Source: Paenibacillus xylanilyticus (lineage in GTDB: Bacteria > Bacillota > Bacilli > Paenibacillales > Paenibacillaceae). Taken from it: 64,000 bases of DNA. Of the stretch, positions 28,581-39,363 are shown piece after piece; position 1 is the stretch's first letter; every line of letters starts with the position of its first letter. The translations under genes and the position numbers were made by a program. The notes beneath the pieces were generated by a model. It searched no databases and had not been told where the DNA came from. It worked only from the letters and a program-made list of their open reading frames with translations. Location of the stretch: assembly GCF_013359935.1 (NCBI RefSeq), contig NZ_JABMCB010000149.1, forward strand, positions 1-64,000, in the 5' to 3' direction.

Positions 28581-28632
28581 CCTGACAACAGCGGAAACAG
28601 GCGGCAGGCTTGGGTGCAGAACCAAAAAGCTG

Positions 28633-28665
28633 CAAAAACCCGCAATCCTGATCGGTTTGCGGGTC
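28633..28665 (-). terminator. Terminator of spoVID
   Basis: Minus strand ACCCGCAA…TTGCGGGT followed by TTTTG, 31 bp after the spoVID stop codon and just upstream of the valS promoter. Confidence 0.75.
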
Positions 28666-28695
28666 AGTGCGGATCGTTATTTCACAGGTCAGAGG

Positions 28696-30234
28696 TCAGG
28701 GGATGTATAAAATCTGCCCTTCTTCAACAACCTGTTCGGACAAACGATTGTATAACTGGAGTTCCCGGGTACTCAATTGATAACGGTCAGCAATGGTATC
28801 CAGTGTCTCTTCACGCTGAACAATGCACAATTTCACTTTGCGGAATGGCGTCTGATCGACGATCGTACCCAGAAACAGGTTCTTCCATTGAACATCATCA
28901 GCCTGATAGGGTTCTTCCTGACTGGTACCCGCGACCGACTCGTCCTCCCGATCCGATTCAGCATCGCGCACGGATCTGCCCGAAGACAACAGGGAGGAGA
29001 TGCCTACCCCTTCTTCCTGTCTTGATGAAGATGCCTTCTTGCTGCCAAAAGCCACTTTGAGCTCCGGCTTGTCTTCCGTCTCAGCCACAGGTTCTGGAAT
29101 AAACGAGGCAGACTCCACGGCCTCATCTGCACTCCCTGCTTCCAGCGAAGAAGGTCTCTCAACCTCAGCAGTTTCAGGTTCAGACGCGGCGAATACATCC
29201 TGCCAATTTTCTGCCGGAACTTCAGCCGCAGGTTGATCTTCCTGCTGGGAGATCGATCGGGACTCAAAATTCCAAACATTCGAGGTGGCTGAATCTTCCG
29301 AAGTTTGTTGGTTCAGCCCCGTGTTTGTATGTAAGGTCTCCACGGAAGGCTCGGACCAGACAGACGACGAATCTTCGGCGAGGGGGAGCAAAGGCTCTGA
29401 CTCCGGATAAGAAGCAAGCCTGTCAGCAGTCTCCGCCATAAAAGAAGAGACGGGCGAAGGCGAGCTGGACACCTCATTCTCGGCCAATTCATCGTCTTGA
29501 GTGATTAAGGATGGATAATCTTCGTCAGCAGGGGGTCTGTTCTGACTTTCCTCTTCATAGGGATCTTCATTCATCTCAGCATAGAGCTGTTCAGGTGCAG
29601 GGTTTATCTGGGATTCCGACTGGGTGTCTGCTTCATAACGAATATTTTCGTCAGCAGGTTGCAGCAAATGGTTAGATTCTTCCGCCGCATACAGAGATTC
29701 AGCAGCTATGGAAAGACCTTCCTCTTCACTACGTTGAAGCAAATACTCCTGTGCAAAGGTGTTCAAACCAACATCCGTTAACTCTTCTTCAGGGGTTCGG
29801 TTACCCTGCTGCGGATCAGGTGAATGTACGACAGTAAACTCGTCTGCTGACCAGGCCTGAGTCTCTTCCACAGGAAAACCCTCTATGCCACGCAGTGACA
29901 ATACCCCCGTAATATTCAGACTGCGGCTGGATAACAAATCCACATCAAAATTTTCAATCTCAATCGAAATATCCTCAAGTGATCTTACCCGATTCAGGGG
30001 AACCGTGATTTCAACCGGAATAAAATGCTTCAGCTCCTCCGAGATCTCGTTCTCTCCCCGGTATGCACCTGTAAGCAAAAGATGGCCTCGCAGCGTTGCA
30101 TGATCATCCTGACCGATGACTTGAATGCGCGGGTATAACTCAATTTCCTCCAGTTCCTCAATGGCAGGGACTCCCTCGGACAAATGAACGCGCTCATAAA
30201 TATCGAACCGTAAACCATAAGGTTGATTCAACAA
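28696..30234 (-). CDS. spoVID: SpoVID-like spore coat morphogenetic protein
   Basis: SpoVID drives encasement of the spore by coat proteins and binds SafA and SpoIVA. Three parts are visible in 512 residues. A conserved N-terminal domain (about 1–140) has HFIPVEITVPLNRV and the FDVDLLSSRSLNITGVLSLRG end. A long acidic Ser/Glu-rich disordered region spans about 150–460. A C-terminal LysM runs from about 465 to 512 (CIVQREETLDTIADRYQL). The start is a TTG at 30234 with AAAGGAGG 9 nt upstream. Position next to hemL and valS matches B. subtilis, though the intervening ysxE of that species is absent. Confidence 0.88.
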   Translation of the reverse strand: MLNQPYGLRFDIYERVHLSEGVPAIEELEEIELYPRIQVIGQDDHATLRGHLLLTGAYRGENEISEELKHFIPVEITVPLNRVRSLEDISIEIENFDVDLLSSRSLNITGVLSLRGIEGFPVEETQAWSADEFTVVHSPDPQQGNRTPEEELTDVGLNTFAQEYLLQRSEEEGLSIAAESLYAAEESNHLLQPADENIRYEADTQSESQINPAPEQLYAEMNEDPYEEESQNRPPADEDYPSLITQDDELAENEVSSSPSPVSSFMAETADRLASYPESEPLLPLAEDSSSVWSEPSVETLHTNTGLNQQTSEDSATSNVWNFESRSISQQEDQPAAEVPAENWQDVFAASEPETAEVERPSSLEAGSADEAVESASFIPEPVAETEDKPELKVAFGSKKASSSRQEEGVGISSLLSSGRSVRDAESDREDESVAGTSQEEPYQADDVQWKNLFLGTIVDQTPFRKVKLCIVQREETLDTIADRYQLSTRELQLYNRLSEQVVEEGQILYIP

Positions 30235-30369
30235 AGGTGGCGTCCTCCTTTCGGCATATGTTCACCATGATCCTTCTCATGGGACTGATCCATGGTCCAA
30301 ATCCTTCGTTACCCCATCTATATGCCATGGATGAGATGAGCATGCCACCTTTGTTCAATCCTTAACTTT

Positions 30370-31278
30370 TTATCGGGAATTGCCTTCCCGCTGTGCGAGC
30401 TGCCAAAAATCAGAAGGCCATGGATCACGAACTTCAATCAATGCCCCGGTAAGTGGATGATTAAACAATAACACTTCTCCATGAAGAGCCTGACGTCCAA
30501 TCGCATCAGGTCGGCCACCATATAGCAAATCACCAACAAGCGGGTGTCCGGAATAACTCAGATGTACCCTGATCTGATGCGTACGCCCTGTATCCAATAT
30601 CAATCGCACAAGTGTGGCACGTTCCCATACTTCCCTTATCTCTACATGTGTTACTGCCTCCTGACCACCCTCGGAAACACGTCTGCGCTGCTTATGATGT
30701 CTGTCCTTGCCAATTGGAGCATCAATTTGGACGAGTTCCGGAGATACCTGACCTTCAACAATGGCTGCATATTGGCGTCCAATCTCTTTGCGCCGCATCG
30801 CCTCATCCAGCTTGGCAAGAGCAAAAGCATTTTTGGCATATAAAACAGGACCCGTTGTATCCTCATCCAATCGATGCACATGGCGCACATTCGTGTCGAT
30901 GCCATTCATTTCATAATAGGAAGCCACTGCATGGTCCAGCGTGATTGCATGATCGGCACGGCTTCCATCGGGATGGAGCTTCATACCCGCGGGTTTGTGC
31001 ACCACCAGACAAAAATCATCCTCAAACAATACACTCATATCCGCCCAGCGAGGCTCAACATCAATGGGCTGAGACGCAAAAAGGGCCAGCCGAAGCCGGT
31101 CCCCTGCCAGTTGAATTCCGTGATTTGCCTTGAGCTGGCGGAACAGTTTTTCCGGAAACTGAAGTTCAGAGAGCAGCCATTGCTCAGCCGCAAGCTGCCT
31201 GTCTGAACTGCCTGTTACCACTTTGCCTGGCATCAGCTCAAGCCATTCTCCACGACGTTTCCAACTTTTGATCATCAT
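30370..31278 (-). CDS. RluA-family rRNA/tRNA pseudouridine synthase
   Basis: Isomerises specific uridines to pseudouridine. The catalytic motif [17 protein letters not shown] (about residues 130–146) holds the nucleophilic Asp, and [11 protein letters not shown] with the GDLLYGG segment completes the RluA fold. 302 residues. The target site cannot be read from sequence; B. subtilis has several paralogues. It overlaps hemL by 4 bp, so it is cotranscribed with the heme genes; B. subtilis has no gene of this family at this point. Confidence 0.9.
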   Translation of the reverse strand: MMIKSWKRRGEWLELMPGKVVTGSSDRQLAAEQWLLSELQFPEKLFRQLKANHGIQLAGDRLRLALFASQPIDVEPRWADMSVLFEDDFCLVVHKPAGMKLHPDGSRADHAITLDHAVASYYEMNGIDTNVRHVHRLDEDTTGPVLYAKNAFALAKLDEAMRRKEIGRQYAAIVEGQVSPELVQIDAPIGKDRHHKQRRRVSEGGQEAVTHVEIREVWERATLVRLILDTGRTHQIRVHLSYSGHPLVGDLLYGGRPDAIGRQALHGEVLLFNHPLTGALIEVRDPWPSDFWQLAQREGNSR

Positions 31279-32579
31279 AGAGATTGAAGTGCCTTGCGGT
31301 TCGCTTCAATGGTATCGTCAATATCCTGCTCCGTGTGCACACCAGAGACGAACATGCCTTCAAACTGGGAAGGTGCTACACTTACGCCATGATCAATCAT
31401 GGCTGCAAAGTAGCGACGGAATTGATCCAGATTGCTTTCTTTAGCTGCATCGTAATTGGTTACCGGGACATCACTGAAAAATGGACATACCATGGAACCA
31501 ACACGGTTAATCGTTACCGCGATCCCCGTCTCTGCTGCGTTTTTCTCAAAACCGGCTTGTAAACGTGCAGACAACGTCTCCAACCGGTCATAGACTTCTG
31601 GTGTCAGCAGTTTGAGTGTCGTGTAGCCTGCTGCCATAGCCAGTGGGTTACCACTCAATGTTCCTGCCTGATAGATTGGTCCGGTTGGAGCAATCTGCTC
31701 CATCAAATCCCGGCGACCGCCATATGCTCCAACCGGGAGCCCGCCGCCGATCACTTTACCCAGACAGGTCAGATCAGGTGTAACACCATAACGGCCCTGT
31801 GCACAGTTCAAGCCTACACGGAAACCGGTCATGACCTCATCAAAGATGAGCAAGCTGCCGTACTGGTTGGTCAGATTGCGCAAGCCCTCAAGAAAACCGG
31901 CTGCCGGAGGTACAACTCCCATGTTGCCGGCCACAGGTTCAACAATGACAGCAGCCAATTCCTCACCGAAACGTTCAAACGCAAGGCTGACCGATTCCAA
32001 ATCATTGTAAGGTACTGTAATTGTATTGGTAGCCACTCCTTCAGGAACCCCTGGGCTGTCAGGTAATCCAAGGGTTGCAACGCCTGATCCCGCTTTGATC
32101 AACAAACTGTCTGCATGTCCGTGATATGAACCTTCAAACTTCAAAATTTTGCTGCGACCCGTTACTCCGCGTGCCAGCCTGATGGCACTCATGGTTGCTT
32201 CCGTACCGGAGTTGACCATCCGCACAATATCAATGGAAGGCACACGTTCGCAGACGAGTTTAGCCATTTCTGTCTCCAGCAGCGTTGGGGCGCCAAAACT
32301 CGTTCCTTTAAGGGCGGTCTCGCGCAGTGCCTCCACAACTTCAGGGTGGGCATGCCCCATAATAAGCGGTCCCCATGAGCCTACATAATCAATAAATACG
32401 TTGCCATCAATATCGTAGATTTTGGAGCCTTCTCCGCGTTCCGCATAGATTGGGGTAAGTCCTACCGATTTGAATGCCCGAACGGGACTGTTTACGCCTC
32501 CAGGTATGTACTGCTTGGCTTCTTCGAATGCGCTGCGTGAGCGCTCATCATTGCGTCGTTTTCCTTGTTGTGCAGTCAT
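31275..32579 (-). CDS. hemL: Glutamate-1-semialdehyde 2,1-aminomutase
   Basis: PLP enzyme making 5-aminolevulinate from glutamate-1-semialdehyde, second step of the C5 heme pathway. The PLP lysine is Lys275 in [34 protein letters not shown] and [12 protein letters not shown] are the class III aminotransferase signatures. 434 residues, normal length. AAGGAGG precedes the ATG. Last heme gene of the run; the 143-bp gap from hemB contains a long-range hairpin. Confidence 0.98.
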   Translation of the reverse strand: MTAQQGKRRNDERSRSAFEEAKQYIPGGVNSPVRAFKSVGLTPIYAERGEGSKIYDIDGNVFIDYVGSWGPLIMGHAHPEVVEALRETALKGTSFGAPTLLETEMAKLVCERVPSIDIVRMVNSGTEATMSAIRLARGVTGRSKILKFEGSYHGHADSLLIKAGSGVATLGLPDSPGVPEGVATNTITVPYNDLESVSLAFERFGEELAAVIVEPVAGNMGVVPPAAGFLEGLRNLTNQYGSLLIFDEVMTGFRVGLNCAQGRYGVTPDLTCLGKVIGGGLPVGAYGGRRDLMEQIAPTGPIYQAGTLSGNPLAMAAGYTTLKLLTPEVYDRLETLSARLQAGFEKNAAETGIAVTINRVGSMVCPFFSDVPVTNYDAAKESNLDQFRRYFAAMIDHGVSVAPSQFEGMFVSGVHTEQDIDDTIEANRKALQSL

Positions 32580-32602
32580 GGAACATCCTCCTTAATAGTG
32601 AA

Positions 32603-32664
32603 GGCCCTGCTCGTGCATGGACAGTCTTAATCCATACAGCGACATTTTCGAGTCAGGCAGGGCC
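32603..32664 (-). other. Hairpin in the hemB–hemL intergenic region
   Basis: GGCCCTGC (32603–32610) and GCAGGGCC (32657–32664) are perfect complements enclosing 46 nt that can fold further (a TGGAC/GTCCA-like inner stem). There is no T run, and it lies only 24 bp before the hemL start on the transcript. Function unknown; it could protect the mRNA end or tune hemL translation. Confidence 0.4.
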
Positions 32665-32722
32665 ATTAATATATTTGAACCAGAAAGTCTCATTCAATGA
32701 ACAGGAATATGGTTACAACGTG

Positions 32723-33727
32723 CTATTGTTTTTCAGCCAGCCAGCGGGAAGCGTCTTTTCCATAATACGTAATGATCATGTCCGCACCCGCGCGTTTCAT
32801 GCTGAGCAGAATTTCCATGGCGACCTTTTTCTCATCAATCCATCCCTGCATGGCTGCTGCCTTGACCATGGCATACTCCCCACTTACATTATAAGCGACA
32901 AGCGGAAGATCAAATTGATCCTTAATCGTGCGCATGACGTCCAGATAGGAAAGTGACGGTTTCACCATTAGCATGTCCGCTCCTTCCAGCACATCCGTTT
33001 CGGCTTCGCGCAGCGCTTCCCGGGCATTCGCAGGGTCCATCTGATACGATTTGCGATCCCCAAACTGCGGTGTGGAATCCGCTGCTTCACGGAAAGGTCC
33101 GTAAAATGCAGATGCATACTTGACGGAGTATGACATGATTGGAATATGGCTGAAGCCATTCTCATCAAGTCCTGCCCGAATGGCCTGAACGAATCCATCC
33201 ATCATGTTGGATGGGGCAATAATATCGGCGCCTGCTTTGGCCTGGGATACGGCTGTTTTCACGAGCAAATCCAGCGATTCATCATTCAGAACATCCCCGC
33301 AAATGTGCCCGTCCACTTCAACGGTATGCACCATGCCGCAATGTCCGTGATCCGTAAATTCGCACAAGCAGGTATCTGCCACAACCAGCAGCTCCGGATA
33401 CCAGGATTTGATCAATCTCGTTGCTTCCTGCACAATGCCATCTTCAGCAAATCCGGAAGTACCCACACTATCCTTGGTCTCAGGAATACCAAACAGCAAT
33501 ACAGCCGGAATACCCAGCTCAGCAATCTCTTTCACTTCTTCCTGCAAACGATCAAGCGAGAAACGGAATACGCCCGGCATGGACTTGATTTCGGATTTTA
33601 CATTTTCTCCGTAGGTTACATAAATGGGTTGGATAAAATCATCCACTGTCAGATGCGTCTCTCTGACCATATTGCGAATGCCTGCGGATTGTCTTAAACG
33701 ACGGTGTCGTACAATTGGAAAACTCAT
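32723..33727 (-). CDS. hemB: Porphobilinogen synthase (delta-aminolevulinate dehydratase)
   Basis: Condenses two 5-aminolevulinates to porphobilinogen. The zinc-binding cysteines lie in [14 protein letters not shown]. The Schiff-base lysines are in [17 protein letters not shown] and [11 protein letters not shown]. Starting at the ATG after GAGAGGATG (33727), the protein is 334 residues. The zinc type is clear because the CxC…C triad is intact. It lies between cobA/hemD and hemL. Confidence 0.97.
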   Translation of the reverse strand: MSFPIVRHRRLRQSAGIRNMVRETHLTVDDFIQPIYVTYGENVKSEIKSMPGVFRFSLDRLQEEVKEIAELGIPAVLLFGIPETKDSVGTSGFAEDGIVQEATRLIKSWYPELLVVADTCLCEFTDHGHCGMVHTVEVDGHICGDVLNDESLDLLVKTAVSQAKAGADIIAPSNMMDGFVQAIRAGLDENGFSHIPIMSYSVKYASAFYGPFREAADSTPQFGDRKSYQMDPANAREALREAETDVLEGADMLMVKPSLSYLDVMRTIKDQFDLPLVAYNVSGEYAMVKAAAMQGWIDEKKVAMEILLSMKRAGADMIITYYGKDASRWLAEKQ

Positions 33728-33862
33728 ATAGAAACATCCTCTCTGAAGTAAGTAGCACAAAAAGGGAAGCGCGCCGGTATCCTAACGAATTCAGCACGCT
33801 TCATCTAATCAGCATTTTGTATATAAATACGATCTATTGCAATAGCGGTCTGATTCTTGCAA

Positions 33863-35425
33863 TCAACGAGACAAAGCCCCATCTGCAGAAGGTGTCCGTT
33901 TCCAGTCGCACAGAGCAGCAATCAGGCTTTCGATCGTTGCTTCTGCAGCCATCAGTGTCACCTTCAACCCCGCGGCTTCGGCCGTCTTGGCAGTCACCGG
34001 TCCGATGCATGCAACCTCGACATTTTTTAACAAAGGTAATGGATCTTGCAATCCCATGCGTTTAAGCATCTCCATGAAGTTGGTGACTGTTGAAGAGCTT
34101 GTAAATGTTACAGCGTGAATACCGCCTTCTTCCAGCAGTTTCAGGAGTTCGTCATCATCTTCACCCGCCAAAACGGTGTCATAGATAATAGCTTCTGTGA
34201 CCTCAAGTCCACGCTCCCTTAACTGATCAGGCAACCATGATCGTGCCAGATCCCCGTGGGGAAGCAGCACTTTTTGACCTTCTTTCAGTTCACTTTCGAA
34301 AGCTTCCAGCATGCCTTCCTGCTGAAAAGGTCCCTTGATCACTTCCGCAATAATACCGTGTTTACGAAGGGCTTCAGCGGTCGAAGGTCCTACCGCAGCG
34401 ATTCTCGCTTGATGGATCTGGCGGATATCCCTGCCCTGTTGTTCCAGATGACGGAAGAAAAATTCCACGCCATTTACACTGGTGAAAAATACCCAGTCAA
34501 ATGTATTTAACACATCAAAAGCACCTTTGACACTTTGCCTTGCAGTCTCACTGGAGGGCATAACCGTTTCAATCACCGGAAACTCGTACGGCTCTCCGCC
34601 AAGTTCCTCGATTCGGTTCACCAGTTCGCTCGCCTGACTGCGAGCTCGCGTCACCAGTATTCGTTTGCCAAACAACGGCAGTGCCTCAGCCCACTTTAAC
34701 TGCTCACGCTGGTTCACCACATCCCCCACCACAATAACTGCAGGTGGTTGGAAATTGGCAGCAATGACCTTGGCCTCTATATTTTCAAGCGTACCTATGA
34801 GGGTATCCTGCTCCGCTCTGGTTCCCCAACGAACCAATGCGACAGGGGTCTGTGCCGGACGGCCATGACGGATGAGCTGTTCACTGATATAGCCGATTTT
34901 GGCTACACCCATCATAAATACAAGTGTACCCGTTGCGTTCGTTACTTTATCCCAATGAATGCTGCGATCCAGCTTGTCCGGGCTCTCATGTCCCGTAATA
35001 ATGGAAATGGAAGATGCATAATCGCGATGGGTCACCGGTATTCCGGCATAAGCAGGTACACTTATGGCTGCGGTAACTCCAGGCACAATTTCAAAAGGAA
35101 CACCGTTTTTGCGCAGCAGATCCGCCTCTTCACCCACGCGTCCAAATATCGTCGGATCTCCGCCCTTCAGCCGGACGACCACTTTCCCTTCCAGGGCCAG
35201 ATCCACCAGTAGCTGATTGATCTCTTCCTGTTTCATCGTGTGTCGGTCAGGCCGCTTGCCCACGTAGATCTTCACCGCGCCAGGCTTCATCTGCTTCAAT
35301 AATCTCGGACTGGCCAAACGATCATATACTACGGCGTCTGCTTTGCCGATGGACTCCCATCCTTTTACCGTAATCAGCTTCGCATCCCCCGGACCTGCCC
35401 CTACCAAAAAGACCTTTCCCACCAT
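33863..35425 (-). CDS. cobA-hemD: Fused uroporphyrinogen-III methyltransferase / uroporphyrinogen-III synthase
   Basis: Two enzymes in one 520-residue chain. The N-terminal SUMT domain (about 1–245) shows KVFLVGAGPGDAKLITVKG, VRLKGGDPTIFGRVGEE and PVTHRDYASSISIITGHE; it methylates uroporphyrinogen III to precorrin-2. The C-terminal HemD domain (about 260–510) closes hydroxymethylbilane to uroporphyrinogen III (RILVTRARSQASELVNRIEELG). B. subtilis keeps HemD alone here; the fusion routes intermediate to siroheme or heme at one protein. The start (35425) has AGGGGATG upstream and lies 4 bp after hemC. Confidence 0.95.
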   Translation of the reverse strand: MVGKVFLVGAGPGDAKLITVKGWESIGKADAVVYDRLASPRLLKQMKPGAVKIYVGKRPDRHTMKQEEINQLLVDLALEGKVVVRLKGGDPTIFGRVGEEADLLRKNGVPFEIVPGVTAAISVPAYAGIPVTHRDYASSISIITGHESPDKLDRSIHWDKVTNATGTLVFMMGVAKIGYISEQLIRHGRPAQTPVALVRWGTRAEQDTLIGTLENIEAKVIAANFQPPAVIVVGDVVNQREQLKWAEALPLFGKRILVTRARSQASELVNRIEELGGEPYEFPVIETVMPSSETARQSVKGAFDVLNTFDWVFFTSVNGVEFFFRHLEQQGRDIRQIHQARIAAVGPSTAEALRKHGIIAEVIKGPFQQEGMLEAFESELKEGQKVLLPHGDLARSWLPDQLRERGLEVTEAIIYDTVLAGEDDDELLKLLEEGGIHAVTFTSSSTVTNFMEMLKRMGLQDPLPLLKNVEVACIGPVTAKTAEAAGLKVTLMAAEATIESLIAALCDWKRTPSADGALSR

Positions 35426-35429
35426 GTCT

Positions 35430-36386
35430 TCATCCCCTAACTTCTGCCAGTATCTGCTCTGCTCCCCGTTCAATCAATCTCCAAGCCACTTCTTCTCCTA
35501 GACGAACCGGATCTTTGCCAGTCAGCGTTTCCTTAAGAATCAGTCCGCCATCCGGCGTACCGACCATACCCGTTAATTGTAACGTGTTTTGCCCATTCGG
35601 GGAATCGGTATCTTGTTGAGGAATCCAGACGGCATGAGCACCAATCGGAACCTGGCATCCCCCATTCAATACGCTGAGGAAACGACGTTCTGCCAATACG
35701 GGAGATGCTGTCTCCGAATCATTATACAGCTTCAGCAGATGGAGCAGTTCAGCATCATCCTCCCGGCATTCAATTCCCAGTGCACCTTGACCTACCGCAG
35801 GAAGACAAGCCTCTTCGGACAGATACTCGGTAATCCGATCCTGCCAACCCATTCGATATAATCCAGCAGCAGCTAGAATAATAGCGTCGAGGCCCTCTGT
35901 CTCCAGTTTGCGAAGACGTGAGTCGATGTTGCCACGAAGGGATTCAAGCTGCAGATCCGGACGGTATGCTTTCAATTGACTGGAACGACGGAGGCTGCTT
36001 GTCCCCACTCTCGCACCTTCTGGCAGTTGGTCCAGAGAGAGGCCTCCATTGGAAATCAATGCATCACGCGGGTCGGCACGGCGCGGCACAGCGCCGTTGG
36101 TCAATCCTTCCGGCAATTCGGATGGCATATCCTTCATGCTGTGCACGGCCATATCGATGGCATGATCCAACATCGCCTGTTCAATTTCTTTGACAAACAG
36201 CCCTTTGCCTCCGACTTTGGACAGCGTTACATCAAGAATCAAGTCTCCCTTCGTAACGATCTTATGTACTTCAAAGTCAAATGCTAAACCTTCCCGCTCA
36301 CAAATGCTGCGTAAATCCTGAATTACATGGCCTGTCTGTGTCAAAGCTAGTGCGCTTTGTCTGCTTCCCACTTTAATTGTACGCAT
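35430..36386 (-). CDS. hemC: Hydroxymethylbilane synthase (porphobilinogen deaminase)
   Basis: Polymerises four porphobilinogens. The dipyrromethane cofactor cysteine is Cys244 in [13 protein letters not shown]. The substrate-binding arginine/aspartate motifs [12 protein letters not shown] and RGNIDSRL are intact. 318 residues. The ATG at 36386 is 2 bp after the preceding gene's stop, so the heme genes are tightly packed. Confidence 0.97.
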   Translation of the reverse strand: MRTIKVGSRQSALALTQTGHVIQDLRSICEREGLAFDFEVHKIVTKGDLILDVTLSKVGGKGLFVKEIEQAMLDHAIDMAVHSMKDMPSELPEGLTNGAVPRRADPRDALISNGGLSLDQLPEGARVGTSSLRRSSQLKAYRPDLQLESLRGNIDSRLRKLETEGLDAIILAAAGLYRMGWQDRITEYLSEEACLPAVGQGALGIECREDDAELLHLLKLYNDSETASPVLAERRFLSVLNGGCQVPIGAHAVWIPQQDTDSPNGQNTLQLTGMVGTPDGGLILKETLTGKDPVRLGEEVAWRLIERGAEQILAEVRG

Positions 36387-36388
36387 GT

Positions 36389-37039
36389 CTACAGTTCCTC
36401 CTGATTACGGGATATCCAATTCCCGATTTCTTCTTCTGTCCACCACCGGAATTGCCCTGTACGGATGTCCTCCAATACATTCATTTCCGTCAATTGCCGC
36501 AGTAACACCCTTCTGTGACCCGGAGACGATACACGTGCCTTCACTTCAGTCCTCATCTGATGCAAAAACTCAATATAAGTCTCGTATTCTTCGCCAAACT
36601 GCTGCTCCAATGTGGACCGAATCTCAGCAGCTGCTGCCGGTCCTGCTCCAGCCGTAGAGATGGCAATACTTAATCTCCCACGCCTGACTACACTGGGGGT
36701 GATAAAAGCACTGCGCTCGGAAGACATGGCATCATTCACCAGTATGCCCGCTTCGTTCGCTTCTTGTACAACCGATGAGTTGACTTCAACGTGATCCGTT
36801 GCCGCATATACGAGAAAGGCCCCCCGCAAATCACCATTGCGGTAGGACCGGGCTATCCACTCAATTCGGGAATCATCATGCAGTTGTTTAAGCTCCGCTG
36901 TGATCTCCGGACTAAACACTTTAATATGTGCTTCGGCGTGAAGCAAACCTTTAATTTTACGTTCGGCGACACGTCCGCCACCAATGACGCAGCACGTTTT
37001 ACCTGCAGTATTTACAAATAGCGGGGTGTAGCGATCCAT
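36389..37039 (-). CDS. Precorrin-2 dehydrogenase / sirohydrochlorin ferrochelatase (Met8/CysG-N type)
   Basis: NAD-dependent oxidation of precorrin-2 to sirohydrochlorin for siroheme. The N-terminal dinucleotide fold [18 protein letters not shown], then [13 protein letters not shown] and [18 protein letters not shown], are typical of the CysG N-terminal domain. The start at ATG 37039 follows AGGAGAG and gives 216 residues; extension upstream would run into the ccsA-like gene. Together with the SUMT domain of the next-but-one gene, two siroheme steps are embedded in the heme operon. Whether it also inserts iron is unknown. Confidence 0.92.
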   Translation of the reverse strand: MDRYTPLFVNTAGKTCCVIGGGRVAERKIKGLLHAEAHIKVFSPEITAELKQLHDDSRIEWIARSYRNGDLRGAFLVYAATDHVEVNSSVVQEANEAGILVNDAMSSERSAFITPSVVRRGRLSIAISTAGAGPAAAAEIRSTLEQQFGEEYETYIEFLHQMRTEVKARVSSPGHRRVLLRQLTEMNVLEDIRTGQFRWWTEEEIGNWISRNQEEL

Positions 37040-37044
37040 AGCCT

Positions 37045-37881
37045 TCACTCTCCTGTCCAGCGATGAAACGCTGAATACGCATTGGATAAAAAGCTTATAA
37101 TGACAAAACCATATCCAATCAATGTCCATCTTGCCATAATAATGTTGGAAAACTGCTTTCTTTGCTTGGACACAAAATAACCAATATAGATCGCGATTGC
37201 GAGACCTGTGGCAATGACTTTGAGATCCAGAAGCAAAAACCAGCGTGTCTCTGCGACAATGGATAATACAGCCAGTACAACAGAGACACCTAGCAATGGT
37301 GTTCCTATTAATGTAGCACCGTCCATGTACTTGCCAATAACTTCGAGACTGGGCATCCGCCGCATCGTGTCATTCCACTTTTTGTTTTTCAGTTTGCGAT
37401 GCAAGAATAGATACAACAACGCAAAAACAGCAGCCACCGTTAATGCTGCGAATCCCAAATTCGCCAGCGTAATGTGCATGATAAGCAATCCGTGTACAGT
37501 CTGCCAGTTGTGCAGTGAAATCTCCCCAGCCGTGAACCACAATCGGTTCAGCACCGTAACGGAAAACCCGACGATATTTAACAGCAGGATGACAAATTCC
37601 GAACGTTGGACTCGCATCATCGCCAGAGACATCAGTACGATACTAAACGAAAAGATGAATAAAAAATCAAAGGTCGTATAGATCGGAAAATGCCCCTCGG
37701 TCCACATGCGTAAAATCACATGAACGACCTGAAGCATCCAGACAACGACAAGAAACCCTGTGCCCGTCCGCTTCGCCCCCGCATTCCGTCGAATGCAGTC
37801 CGAGAAATAGAACAGAAGGCTCAGGGCATACATATAGATCAGAGCTTCATAGATTTGTTCAGCAAGGGTCAAGCTGCTCAC
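37045..37881 (-). CDS. hemX: HemX/CcsA-type membrane protein
   Basis: Integral membrane protein of 278 residues with about eight hydrophobic helices, of the cytochrome c assembly (CcsA/CcmC/HemX) family. HemX in B. subtilis follows hemA and keeps the glutamyl-tRNA reductase level low; that role is known only there. The start is a GTG at 37881, with only a weak ribosome site (AAGGGCGG), 6 bp after hemA, so it may rely on translational coupling. Confidence 0.88.
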   Translation of the reverse strand: MSSLTLAEQIYEALIYMYALSLLFYFSDCIRRNAGAKRTGTGFLVVVWMLQVVHVILRMWTEGHFPIYTTFDFLFIFSFSIVLMSLAMMRVQRSEFVILLLNIVGFSVTVLNRLWFTAGEISLHNWQTVHGLLIMHITLANLGFAALTVAAVFALLYLFLHRKLKNKKWNDTMRRMPSLEVIGKYMDGATLIGTPLLGVSVVLAVLSIVAETRWFLLLDLKVIATGLAIAIYIGYFVSKQRKQFSNIIMARWTLIGYGFVIISFLSNAYSAFHRWTGE

Positions 37882-37887
37882 CCGCCC

Positions 37888-39276
37888 TTATACACTAGCC
37901 GGAGCGTAAGCCGGCATAGCGTCTTGCCGGTTGTCTTTAAGATGAACGGCGGCCGGTTTCCCCAAGGCCGAGGCATCGCTTTGGTTTACTTTTTCTGCGG
38001 CCGTCTCCACTGCATCCTCCAGGGCAAAAATTTGAGTGAACATGCGCAAAGCTTCATCACCCTGCTTCGTGCCTGCCATTTCCTTGATCCGGTTAATCGG
38101 ATCTGTGGTCATTTGATTCACGATGCTTTTGGTTAATCGACGAATGACCTTGCGTTGATGTTCGTCCAATTCTGGCAGTTTATTAAAAAGACTCTCCATC
38201 GTTTCTTCATGAATGGAAGCCCCCTTCTCCTGCAATGCCCGAATGACTGGGCGAACGCCCAAGGTTTTGAGCCAGTGATAGTAGTCTTCCATCTCCAGTT
38301 CAATCATTTTTTCAATCTTAGCCGCTTCTACCTTGCGCATCTCCAGATTGCTCTCCACGATTCCTTCCAGATCATCAATATCATAGAGAAATACGTTGGA
38401 TAACTCTCCAATGGCCGGATCAATGTCACGCGGAACCGCAATATCGATCAGGAATAACGGACGCGATTGGCGCCGCTTCATACTCTCCCGAACAACAGAA
38501 GCATCCAGAACATACCGTTCTGCCCCAGTAGAGCTGATGACGATATCAACCTCATTCAGTCTGTCCAAGGCTTGCTCCATCGTACAAGGGGTTCCCTTAA
38601 ACTTGGCTGCCAGCTCCTGAGCTCTTGCAAGTGTCCGGTTCGCTACAATGACCTCTGAGGCGCCATTGGCGTAAAGATGCTTGACGGTCAGTTCGCTCAT
38701 TTTGCCCGCTCCAAGAATCAGAACTTTCTTATCCGTGAACATGCCAAAAATGCGTTTCCCCAATTCAACAGCTGCGTAACTGACCGATACCGCACTCTCT
38801 CCAATTGAAGTCTCCGAATGTGCCCTCTTGCCCAGGGTTACAGCCTGTTTAAACAGCATGTTAAACCAGGTGCCTGTCGATTTCTCTTCCTGGGCAGTGA
38901 AAAAGGCTTGTTTCACCTGTCCAAGAATCTGTGTTTCCCCAATCACCATTGAATCCAGTCCGCAAATCACACGGAACAAATGGCGAATGGCTTGATCATC
39001 TTCATATATATATAAGTGTTGCGTAAATTCTTCCCGCGGAACATTAAACCATTGTTCCATAAACGTACGAATAAAATAACCACACATGTGAAGACGGTCC
39101 ACCACAACATACAACTCGGTACGGTTACATGTGGCTACGATTACACCTTCCAATACACTCTTGGTCAGCTTGAGCTGCTGCAGCGCTTCAGACAAGTCCT
39201 TTTCTGCAAATGTGAATCGTTCCCTAACCTCTACAGGCGCCGTGCGATAATTCAAACCAACTACAACGATGTGCAT
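37888..39276 (-). CDS. hemA: Glutamyl-tRNA reductase
   Basis: First committed step of C5 heme synthesis, reducing glutamyl-tRNA to glutamate-1-semialdehyde. Catalytic Cys50 lies in VIVATCNRTELYVV; the NADPH domain has VLILGAGKMSELTVKHL. The HemA C-terminal dimerisation region includes RLTKSIVNQMTTDPINRIKE. 462 residues, with an Ala/Lys-rich tail beyond the usual end. First gene of the heme run, with an extended -10 promoter about 80 bp upstream. Confidence 0.97.
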   Translation of the reverse strand: MHIVVVGLNYRTAPVEVRERFTFAEKDLSEALQQLKLTKSVLEGVIVATCNRTELYVVVDRLHMCGYFIRTFMEQWFNVPREEFTQHLYIYEDDQAIRHLFRVICGLDSMVIGETQILGQVKQAFFTAQEEKSTGTWFNMLFKQAVTLGKRAHSETSIGESAVSVSYAAVELGKRIFGMFTDKKVLILGAGKMSELTVKHLYANGASEVIVANRTLARAQELAAKFKGTPCTMEQALDRLNEVDIVISSTGAERYVLDASVVRESMKRRQSRPLFLIDIAVPRDIDPAIGELSNVFLYDIDDLEGIVESNLEMRKVEAAKIEKMIELEMEDYYHWLKTLGVRPVIRALQEKGASIHEETMESLFNKLPELDEHQRKVIRRLTKSIVNQMTTDPINRIKEMAGTKQGDEALRMFTQIFALEDAVETAAEKVNQSDASALGKPAAVHLKDNRQDAMPAYAPASV

Positions 39277-39354
39277 TGCAAGTTCACCTGCCTAATAAAT
39301 TTCCAATCAAAGTGTTTTCTACATATCTCCATCCATTTATGCTTGACATGGTTA

Positions 39355-39363
39355 ATTATATCA
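39355..39363 (-). promoter_or_regulatory. Extended -10 promoter of hemA
   Basis: Minus strand TGATATAAT (39363–39355) is a full TGN-TATAAT extended -10. No good -35 stands at 17 bp, as is common for extended -10 promoters. Confidence 0.5.
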
